64,000 nucleotides of DNA from Coenobita brevimanus (Eukaryota; Arthropoda; Malacostraca; Decapoda; Coenobitidae). The stretch is from assembly GCA_032717465.1 (NCBI GenBank), contig JAVRFU010003717.1:37501-101500 (forward strand). Reading direction: 5' to 3'. The notes beneath the pieces are model-generated. The model did no database searches and was not told the DNA's origin. It was given only the letters and a program-made list of their open reading frames with translations. Position numbers and translations under genes: made by a program. Positions 55,404 to 64,000 of this stretch are shown one piece after another (position 1 is the stretch's first letter; each line of letters begins with the position of its first letter).

Positions 55404-55660
55404 CGCTCGCTGGCTCAGTGGTAGCGTTCTCGCTTGCCATCTGGTAGACGGAAGTTCGCACTTCGCTCAGGTTGCGAAAAGTTTCACTGACGTAGTGGGT
55501 AGTTACTGTCTCCCTTGAGCAAGGGGACAGGTGTGGGCGTGTGTGAAGGTCACAGCCTTGCCCTTAGATCGGACTATATGAGCTCTGCGCTCCCTTCCGG
55601 GAGGGTAAAAGCTGACGATCACGACCATCAAGTGATCCTGACCGACCCGGTGAATTACAC
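55403..55660 (+). mobile_element. Gly-tRNA-like SINE between two (CA)n runs
   Basis: The head GCTGGCTCAGTGGTAGCG followed by TTCTCGCTTGCCAT closely resembles tRNA-Gly(GCC), with an A box at 55,411-55,422. The B-box region (AGTTCGCACTT, about 55,453) is degenerate. A ~190-base body ends GGTGAATTACACAC, running into (CA)n at 55,659-55,680. Another (CA)n (about 55,376-55,402) abuts the 5' end, so the SINE may have inserted into CA DNA. Confidence 0.65.
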
Positions 55661-55776
55661 ACACACACACACACACACAGCGGGAGGAGGGATCATCTGA
55701 ATTCGTTTAGTGTTTGTAATTTAACTCCCTGTCATATACTCGTACATTACTTTATCTGACAAGTTATAAATATTTA

Positions 55777-55779
<3 letters not shown>

Positions 55780-55832
<53 letters not shown>
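55780..55832. repeat. (CT)n microsatellite
   Basis: About 26 CT repeats. Confidence 0.97.
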
Positions 55833-55834
<2 letters not shown>

Positions 55835-56335
55835 CAACGAAACCTTTCATTTTCTCCGACCTAGTTTGCATCTCGTGAGGGACTAATTTGTTCCATAAAG
55901 ACTACTGAAAAAAGTCTGTAAATATAAGAACAGAACTCCATAAGCCCTTAACTCTTTTGCTGCGATTTGCCAACTTCATATTATATTCCAAAGTTCTAAA
56001 GACGGTTTTATTTGTCTCCAGAAAACCCGCTAAGACATTAATGATAGGGGCTGTCTAGGTTAACCCTTCAGGAAGCTAATAATGAATTCTGTTTTCCATT
56101 TTGGCTGACAGCGGATGATTTTTTGCATCTGTACCAAACACGCAGAAGCCAAGGCATTAGGCAATATCTCGTGGTTAATATAGTATTATAATCGTCACTG
56201 GTACTTTATTCAGGCTGTCAGTAAAAGACTTTGCTTATCTTTATTAAATTATTCTGACCCAGAGGTAAAAATGAAAAGTCGATTTGATTTTGCCATCAGC
56301 TACTTCTTATTGTTACTACGGGTGCATGTTTCTTC
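55833..56335. other. Unassigned sequence
   Basis: TTTTGCTGCGATTTGCCAACTTCATATT (about 55,957) resembles the CTTCGCTGCGATGA motif of 25.6 kb. No gene recognised. Confidence 0.4.
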
Positions 56336-56690
56336 CCTCCCCATCACCACTACTGCAGCTACCATCACTGATACTACCACTGCCACTCAACCACTACTGC
56401 AGCTACTACCACCACTGTCACTCCCCCACCTCTCAACCAACACGGCATCATAAATTACCACCAACCTCACCATCACCACAATTACCACAACAATATTTTA
56501 CCACACCTGCTATCCCCACCGCCCTCTCCAACATCACCATGACCACTATAATTGTTATCAGTACTACTTTCATTACCAGTTTCACTACTGCTACCACAGC
56601 TACTACTACTACTACTACCACCACAATCACCTCCATTCCTTTTATCATCACCACTCTCCACTAACACCATCCTGCATCATCACCAACCGC
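56336..56690. repeat. Degenerate (CAC/ACT)n array
   Basis: ACTACTGCAGCTACTACC and CACCATCACCAC triplets. Open frames on both strands are low-complexity. Confidence 0.85.
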
Positions 56691-57162
56691 ACTGTCATCT
56701 CTTTCAGTCCCTGTTATCCACAACACCAATGCTCTCCCCACTTTCTGGATCACGCTGCATATCAGTGAGTTTTATCAAATCACGATAAATGTGCTTAAGT
56801 TTCTCAAAAATGTCCCCTCCCAGCCCTATCCATAGCCTAAGTTATTACTAATTTGCACTCGTAGCCAAAAGAATATCATTGTAAGTGAGGTGTATAAAAT
56901 GTGTGATATGAGAGGACACAACAGACTGGAATATATGGCAGAAAAAGTGTGTGGATAACATGACCGGGTTTGGGATTTCATATTATCGATTTTTCTTTCT
57001 CCCTTTTTATTTAGTCCTCTAAGTAATGCAGGCCTACCAGTTCAGCTGCGCAAAAAAATGACATTGACGAAAATACAATATGCATCTGTATCCAGCCATC
57101 GAAGGGAATGGATAATATTAAAACAACAGAGAGAACATCGGAGACACAAGAGCACTCCCTCA
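56691..57162. other. Unassigned sequence
   Basis: No gene or repeat recognised before the hAT-like insertion. Confidence 0.4.
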
Positions 57163-57570
57163 GTCTTTACCAGGGGTTGCCAACCTTTATTTACCCATTA
57201 CCCCATTTTCCACACCTCCCTTCACTCATTACCCCTCATTGCTTATGTTTCCACAATTGCATTTTAGCTGCTTAACATTTTGATGCCTAGATTTTAGTTT
57301 GAATGTAGGACTTAATTAAAGGTTAGGCTAAAACCAAGAGAGTTATTGCAAGGAGTAATTTATTTTTATTATTAACACTGATACCAAATAAACATGACTT
57401 TAAACATTCATCTCTGAATTTTAGTATAGGTCTGAAAGTCTATCATAACTGGTATGATTTTTAGATTTTTTCTTTCTTTTGTTTTGTTACCTCCCCCATT
57501 ACCCTTCACAAAAGACCAAATTACCCCACTTGGGGTAATTTACCCCAGGTTGGGAACCCCTGGTCTTTAC
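57163..57570. mobile_element. hAT-like MITE (392 bp) with perfect 8-bp duplication
   Basis: The element occupies 57,171-57,562. Ends CAGGGGTTGCCAACCT and AGGTTGGGAACCCCTG are inverted repeats with one mismatch in 16. GTCTTTAC flanks it exactly on both sides (57,163-57,170 and 57,563-57,570). The CAGGGGTTCCCAA-type terminus and 8-bp duplication are diagnostic of hAT. A further internal pair (ATTACCCCATTTTCC with GGGGTAATTTACCCC-like sequence) lies inside the ends. No transposase. Confidence 0.93.
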
Positions 57571-57913
57571 CAACATGCGGGACATTTTGCAGGGGTCAGT
57601 TTTCAGGTGGGGGTGGGTTTGGCGCTGCGTGGTGGTTATTGGTATTCAGGGGAGGGGTGGCGGGTGGAGAAGGGCAAGAGGGATGTAAATGACGCTGTGT
57701 TGATGTACCGCCTCACGCCTCAGCCACGGGGAGCTGGAGGGGTGGGGAATGTTGGAGCGCATATACGAGTACTGAACTTAAGTGAGAATATAACATTTTG
57801 CCCTGTCCTTCATAATCAGGCTGTCACCCTTAGAGTTTATATTATCTCATTCCACAAACACCCACAGTGAACTCATAGTGCTCATAATTTCCCTTGCTTC
57901 CATACCATACTAA

Positions 57914-57916
<3 letters not shown>
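57571..57916. other. Unassigned G-rich sequence
   Basis: GGGGGTGGG-type sequence around 57,600-57,760. The open frame spanning it crosses the MITE boundary and is not convincing. Confidence 0.4.

Positions 57917-57965
<49 letters not shown>
57917..57965. repeat. (GT)n microsatellite
   Basis: About 24 GT repeats followed by (GATA/GACA) units. Confidence 0.96.
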
Positions 57966-57970
<5 letters not shown>

Positions 57971-58627
57971 GACAAAGAGATAGACAGACAGATGGACAGA
58001 CAGATAGATAAGCAAATATACATACATGCATAAATTTATTATTATTTGTAGACAAAAGCTGAAAATATAATTGTTGTTTCTGTATTACTTAGTTTCTGCT
58101 CAGTGCTTTCGATGCTTCGAGCTAATTTACGATGGATTTCATGTAGATTTATCAGCAGTTGTCAGACATTTGGAAGACATTATAAAAGAGACTACTGTCT
58201 GACAGACAAAGAATAAACACGAAAAGAAGGAAGTTTATTTATCTCGCCTTTGTACAGTCAGCAGATTATATATATCTTAGTGAGAAGTAACAGTAAAAAG
58301 AATGGTGTTTATATGACCGCCTATGTACTACCAGCAGAAAATAAGAATATTAGGACTATTATGGTTAACTATTTTAGGAGTGCTGGTTCCTTCCTGGGAT
58401 GGGTGGGCAATGAGACAAACTAATAGACTGGGTGCAGTATAAGGTTAGATTAGGTGTAAGAAAACACTACTATATTGATGTGGCCTGTTTTGTGTACCAT
58501 TGTTTTTATACGTGTGAAAGCCAAACCAGGACAACAAGGTCAGAGGTCAGGCACCATAAAAGCACAGACCCAGGACTGCCAGTCAGCTCACTGGGGAGCA
58601 GTGACCCCTCCATCCCCGTATTCTCGT
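57966..58627. other. Unassigned sequence
   Basis: No gene recognised. Confidence 0.4.
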
Positions 58628-58830
58628 CGGGTAAGGAAGTTCCCTAACACCTCTTCCTTACCGATTTATTTTTTGGATATGGTTGGTTAGTATCATTTTG
58701 TGTGTTATTTATAGGGCGTATGATGGTACTGGAATTGTTTAAATGACACAGAAGAGGACAGTAAGGAGTGATAAGTAAAATAAATCCATTAGGAAGAAGT
58801 GCTACGGAGCTTCCAGAACTGACAAGAATA
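58628..58830. repeat. Foldback repeat family Y, copy 3
   Basis: GGAAGTTCCCTAACACCTCTTCCTTACC (58,635) and inverted GGAAGAAGTGCTACGGAGCTTCC (about 58,793-58,815) form the arms, with AAATAAATC-like sequence inside both. Confidence 0.6.
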
Positions 58831-59660
58831 TAGGTCCAGGTAATGATCCACCCCCTTGTAAATACTGGATATAATTTGTCCACACACCAGTACCCGGCAT
58901 TGTTCACCTGGCCATTATTACTGTTTATTACCTGGTCATTAATCCTAGAGGTCATCCAGGGTGGCCCAGGCAAAAACATCTAGGCTTCTCTATCTCCACG
59001 TATCTCTGTTCCTTTCATCCACCCCAAGCCTCACACACGTACTCTTGACCCCATCTCACCATTATGCTTTGATTATACGTATTAAAAGATGCAGTGCCAC
59101 ATACTTGTCTTCTCGCCGTGAGCTCAATAGATCGGTATGATATAAACAACAGTTGTCAGGAGAATTTGCTCAGTGGGGCAGAATATAAACACTATCCGGA
59201 GCTACAAACACTATCCGGAGCTACCTGAGCGAAAAAGTCGACTGTTGTGAATGATGAAGAGGCTTGGCATATGGGCATTTCACTGCATTTCGGTCAGGAT
59301 TCGATGATTTGGGAGCGAGGTGGAGGCCACACTGGGACTGGAAGGGTCTAGGACTGAGGGAGATGTATCCTCATAATCAACCTCTGTCCTGTCATTCCTC
59401 TTCCTCCCCCCACAAATCTATTTCTCTCTTTCCCTCTCTCTTTCCTACATGCCTCTCACTTTCCTACTTCCCTCCCTGCATCAGTCTTTCCTACCTCCAT
59501 CCAACCCCTCCTAGACGTCCCCCTCCCTTTCATTTTCATTCAGATTTCTAGTACTCATTTTCCCAGCCAAATCGTTCTTGTCTTGTCACTTCTTTCATCC
59601 ATTTCATTTCATTATTATTTTTTTTTTCACATTCGCTTGAAGCTCCTCACACTCAACCAC
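58831..59660. other. Unassigned sequence with a 19-bp doublet and a C/T-rich tract
   Basis: ACAAACACTATCCGGAGCT recurs in tandem at about 59,187-59,224. 59,390-59,560 is C/T-rich. No gene recognised. Confidence 0.5.
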
Positions 59661-59665
59661 TTCTT

Positions 59666-59668
<3 letters not shown>

Positions 59669-59721
<53 letters not shown>

Positions 59722-59979
59722 GATAGTCAGCATGGATCCTCTACCACTTGACTATCACCTGACCATTGCCAAGGAACAAATTGTACTCTGTGGGTTTGAA
59801 GGAAGACAGCAAAGTCAACAAGGGGTCACCTGCATGAGAACTAACACAGGAAACAATTGGCATACTGGTAATGGGTCACCAGGTTAGAACGTCCCTCACT
59901 GTGGTGGGGTTGATGTGAATGGTGGTGGTGATAGTGGTGATGGAAGGGAGGGGAGTTGGTGACTGGTGAGGGAGGTTAG

Positions 59980-60037
<58 letters not shown>
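59669..60037. repeat. (CT)n and (GT)n microsatellites
   Basis: (CT)n at 59,669-59,720 and (GT)n at 59,979-60,037, with unassigned sequence and a GGTGGTGAT patch between. Confidence 0.93.
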
Positions 60038-60039
<2 letters not shown>

Positions 60040-60552
60040 CTACCTTCCTGATATTGTAACACTGCTTAACGAAGGTCATCAGAGTTTCCTGCGTCTGTTG
60101 CCTTTTCTTTCGAGGTTTGGCCTGGAACATGGCAATACAAGGTTGTGGGGTGGGGTGAGAGGGCGATGTATGCAGTACTGGGATATATTTGCTCGCTAGA
60201 TATTAATTATAGATATAGGCCAAGGTAAAGACAAGCCAAGTGTCTTGCTGTGTCCTCTATAATAAGCGTCGTGTCGGGGTCATCTGAGGGCGCCACATGA
60301 ATGAGACCGTGAGAGGAAGGGAGGGAGAGGGGGAGAGTTAGGACGAGAGAATACAGTACCAGAATGTTATTTTTCACGCTTTCATCAGTCACTCTTTCTT
60401 GAACACCATAAGCATTCGTCTCCCAAGCCTCTCCAAAGACGGTAAGATGTAATTTTATCTCTGCCAGGTAGAATTTCACGAACTAAAATATGCCCTTGAA
60501 ATCGAAAGCATTCTTTATGATGGTTTCCTGAACTGTGAATGAAATCGTTTAG

Positions 60553-60555
<3 letters not shown>
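60038..60555. other. Unassigned sequence
   Basis: No gene or repeat recognised. Confidence 0.4.
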
Positions 60556-60597
<42 letters not shown>

Positions 60598-60793
60598 GAA
60601 TCCAACCCTCCACACAAGGAGAAGCAAGTTTCCTCTTTTGAACTAATGGCTGTGATGAGGTCAGGAAATGATATAGTGGACACGGCGCCGGCATCTGTGA
60701 AAGTGATTTAGTCAGAGTAATGATGTGGGAATGATGAGTGAGATGACGAGAGAGAGAGATGCCGACAGTGTTAAGAAGGACTGAACTGTTACT

Positions 60794-60873
<80 letters not shown>

Positions 60874-60874
60874 G
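60556..60874. repeat. (GA)n runs with (GACA)n
   Basis: (GA)n at 60,558-60,590 and 60,795-60,858, then GACAGACAGACA. Confidence 0.95.
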
Positions 60875-60979
60875 AACATAATAGTCAAACTATGAACCCA
60901 AAACCATATTCGCATAGTCTCACACTCACACCCAGTTCCTCACCCCCTCACCCCCTTTCGGCATCCAGTAACACTCCGA

Positions 60980-61275
60980 TAATGTCGTAGAGACAGGGAG
61001 GAGAAAGGAACGAAGAGGAACAAAGAAGAATGAAGAAGGACGGAGAAGAATGAGGAAGTAAAAAGAGGGAGGAAAGGGGGTAAAGAAGGAGGAGGAGTGA
61101 CGGGAGAGGAGGAAAAGGAAGGAAGAAGAAAAAAGTAAGGGAGAGATAAAGGTGAAAAGAGAAGAGTGAAGGAAAGAAAATGAAAGATAAGGGGAGGAAA
61201 AGGCACACAAAATGAAAAAAAAAATGAAGGAAGGAAGATGGAAGGAAGATAAGAAGGAAAGTAGGAAGGAATGGT
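60980..61275. repeat. ~300-bp polypurine tract
   Basis: The plus strand is almost all A/G (GGAAGAA variants). Reverse frames are low-complexity Ser/Phe/Leu. Confidence 0.9.
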
Positions 61276-61387
61276 ATGATGAGGTGAAACAGCTATTGTG
61301 ATGTAGGTACGGGATACATGATGCTTTTGAACTTAGCAAGTAAAAGAGCAGGAAAGAAAGGAAAGGTTACAGTCCACTTTTTGTGTC

Positions 61388-61829
<442 letters not shown>

Positions 61830-62440
61830 CTAGAGAATAACTAACGTGGGAGACTGCCTAAGGAATGGTGTGTGTGAGAGAGCCTAGGGAATGATATGTG
61901 TGAGTGAGTCTACGAAATGCTGAGCGTGAGAAAGAGTCTAGGCCCAAGGGCAGGGCTATTTAAGTACTTCAGGAGCAGGGCCGGATTATGAAACTCAGAT
62001 TGATAGAAGGGCCACACATTTATTTTAGTTCCATTTGTTTCCTCTGTCTAAACACTTATATATAGAACAAAACGAAGAATTCATATATAATTTGCTTTTA
62101 CATTTTCTGCTAAGCATATAAATAAATTTTTTTTTGCAGAATTGTTTATGTCTGTTTATTTGCATTCTTCCGAGTCTGTCAAAGGGCCAATGAAAAACAA
62201 CTCAAGGGCCGGAATGAATAGCCCTGCCCTAGGGAATGATGGGAGTGACAGAGCATAGTGAATGGTGAGTGCGAGAGACGGCCTAAGAAATGGTGAGCTT
62301 TAGAGACACTAGGAAATGCTGAGCGTGAGAGACAGCTTAGAGAAAGATGAGTGAAAAAAATACCAAAAAAAACTAGGAAATGTGAGCGTGATAGACTATG
62401 GAAGGGTGATTGTGGGTGTGCTTAAAACGCGGAATGGTCA
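61830..62440. repeat. Degenerate ~33-bp tandem repeat, split by a MITE
   Basis: GAGAGAGCCTAGGGAATGATATG, GAGTCTACGAAATGCTGAGCGTG and GAGACGGCCTAAGAAATGGTGAGC are variants of one unit. The array is interrupted at 61,951-62,226. Confidence 0.75.
61943..62234. mobile_element. hAT-like MITE (276 bp) inside the 33-bp array
   Basis: The element occupies 61,951-62,226, beginning CAGGGCTATTT and ending AATAGCCCTG (10-bp perfect inverted repeat). Flanking octamers CCCAAGGG (61,943-61,950) and CCCTAGGG (62,227-62,234) match at 7 of 8. An inner GGGCCGGATTATGAA / CAAGGGCCGGAATGAA motif occurs near both ends. No coding capacity. Confidence 0.75.
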
Positions 62441-63215
62441 TTGTGAGAAAAACCTTTGCTAAACTCTGTGGTCTATCATGTTTAGGTGATTGATTTGATC
62501 TGATTACCTGATTACAACATATTAGGCCTCTTCCTGACCAGAACTAAATTGCAGGTACGATTAACCACCTCTCATAACGCAGATTTGTTTGGTATGATTT
62601 GGTTTTTGTTTTCAGGAGCAACGAAAGACATGGAGAGTTTCTCTGCTCACATGTCCTTGTCCTTCCTGCATATTAACAACTCTTACTTAACATATTGACA
62701 GTGAATCTCCATCATAATGTTTCTATTCATGAACTCAAAATTACATCCCCTTTTATTTCGTCCTGCCTCCCGAACCACCCCTTGGATTACCTCGTTCGAA
62801 GCCAGCAGACACCTTGTTATCTGTCTGGCATACCTATATGTGCTCTCACCTCCTCAATACCTCACTTACCATGCCCACCCCCTTCCGTATCCAATCACCT
62901 CTCAAACATTGAACAAATTGGCCACCACAGGGATCCAATCAGAGGGCCAGCCAGGGTCAGGGCCACACAGTCAATCCTACTCAGTTATGGAAACGGGTGG
63001 ATGGTTGGTGGCCCCATGCTACCCTCTGCCGTCCAGCCACATCGTCTCTTGCCTTATGCCAGCTTCTTCACTGAGGAAAATGCTAATATGAAGGTGGTGT
63101 ATGCAGCCACTTATTACCTTATGATGGAGAGGTGCGCTGGCCTGCATATCATAATAACATCGACGTCCCCTTCAGAGGCTCTAATGCTTTACACTTTCAA
63201 ATCGCAGCAGCCACA

Positions 63216-63220
<5 letters not shown>
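62441..63220. other. Unassigned sequence
   Basis: A 194-codon plus-strand frame (62,695-63,279) starts at a non-ATG codon and ends in (CA)n-encoded residues. No domain is visible and I do not call a gene. Confidence 0.4.

Positions 63221-63266
<46 letters not shown>
63221..63266. repeat. (CA)n microsatellite
   Basis: About 23 CA repeats. Confidence 0.97.
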
Positions 63267-63267
<1 letters not shown>

Positions 63268-63705
63268 CCAGTTTGCTGACCACAACTTACAATAATTATG
63301 ATCACAAAATACAGTGCTGATAAACAATAAAATACAACCAACATCTACTATTTAAATAATTGCAGTCCACAATAATTATAATTATCATGTATTACCTTTA
63401 AGAGAACAATCTATCTCAAATTCATAACCCCTAATCTACAATTTTCCACAAAATATATAAAACCGTCACATATCTTTGTGTGAACCTTATACAAATCTTT
63501 AATCACTGACAATCATTTATACACCTGTAATACATCATGGATAACTTTACACATCATCTCATTCGAAGTCAGAAGGGTGAGGACATACTCCTCCACTATG
63601 TGCCTCTTAGTCTGCACCGCGCCTCAGCTACACAGTCCTTCCTCGACCGGTAGATGGCCACGCCCGCACCTGTTCCAGCGCCCCGTCTCTACCGCTAGGC
63701 TGGAG
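63267..63705. other. Unassigned AT-rich sequence
   Basis: ACAATAATTATGATCACAA (63,290) and CACAATAATTATAATTATC (63,370) form a short duplication. No gene recognised. Confidence 0.4.

Positions 63706-63749
<44 letters not shown>
63706..63749. repeat. (CA)n microsatellite
   Basis: About 22 CA repeats, followed by unassigned sequence to the window end. Confidence 0.97.
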
Positions 63750-64000
63750 TCCCATGGCGGGATGACTGGGTGAGAAGGGTGTGGAGGGAGAGAAGTGAGT
63801 GGGGTGGGGCAGGACTGGGAAACAGGGACAGAGTACTGAATCAGGCAGGAAAGTGCAAATGAAGAAATATCAATTAGTGTCCCGGTGAAATAAATAATCC
63901 ATCCAGCCATTTCATATTCAGGCATAGCAATAAATAACTAATAAATGGATAAGAAAATATAATTACATGATTATTTATACTACAGCGTTGTGGAATTCTT

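Noticed and set aside
57454..57870. 138-codon plus-strand frame
   Set aside because: It starts inside the hAT-like MITE and crosses its boundary, so it cannot be an ancestral gene.
62695..63279. 194-codon plus-strand frame
   Set aside because: No ATG at its start, ends in (CA)n-derived residues, no recognisable motif, and an overlapping frame is also open.

Overview
This window looks like intergenic or intronic DNA from a repeat-rich invertebrate, most likely an arthropod and plausibly a decapod crustacean. The reasons are: extremely dense (CA)n, (GA)n, (CT)n and trinucleotide microsatellites on both strands; many minisatellites; RTE-type LINEs ending in (ATAG)n; hAT-like MITEs; and a CCTAA-rich block resembling the arthropod TTAGG telomere motif. 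The taxon is inferred from repeat style, not from a host gene. I found no host gene I can name. The only host-like coding signal is one possible exon near 28.05-28.25 kb, with strand unresolved.

1-8.4 kb: a 36-bp minisatellite, a ~250-bp foldback, possible tRNA-derived SINE remains, microsatellites, 28-bp and 27-bp minisatellites, and long polypyrimidine tracts.

8.46-18.19 kb: the best-defined locus. A Ty3/gypsy-type LTR retrotransposon lies on the minus strand, with two ~1,045-bp LTRs, a 5-bp target duplication GAAAG, a coiled-coil/SCAN-like Gag, a protease-like domain and an integrase zinc-binding domain. No reverse transcriptase lies between protease and integrase, and none remains downstream. 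A ~110-bp tandem array occupies the position of the missing region. A near-complete RTE-clade LINE (10,796-14,306, plus strand) sits inside that array, flanked by an 11-bp duplication.

18.2-45 kb: mostly simple repeats, tRNA-like SINE candidates, several minisatellites (the largest a ~29-bp unit over about 1.5 kb at 33.1-34.6 kb), fragments of a second RTE family, dispersed 200-bp repeat families, a repeat carrying five copies of TCAAGGTCA, and a 1.5-kb CCTAA/CCCAA-rich block.

45.4-50.9 kb: a second RTE-family copy, 5'-truncated and frameshifted, split by a 3.9-kb foldback element (46,333-50,229) with very long inverted arms. The LINE resumes exactly beyond the insertion.

51-64 kb: a 32-bp perfect palindrome flanked by an 8-bp direct repeat, decayed RTE 3' ends, three hAT-like MITEs with 8-bp target duplications, a Gly-tRNA-like SINE candidate and more microsatellites. 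The 'genes' here are transposon genes, almost all broken. The interest lies in nested insertions with readable target duplications and in several repeat families I cannot name. Repeat boundaries were read by eye and may be off by a few bases.
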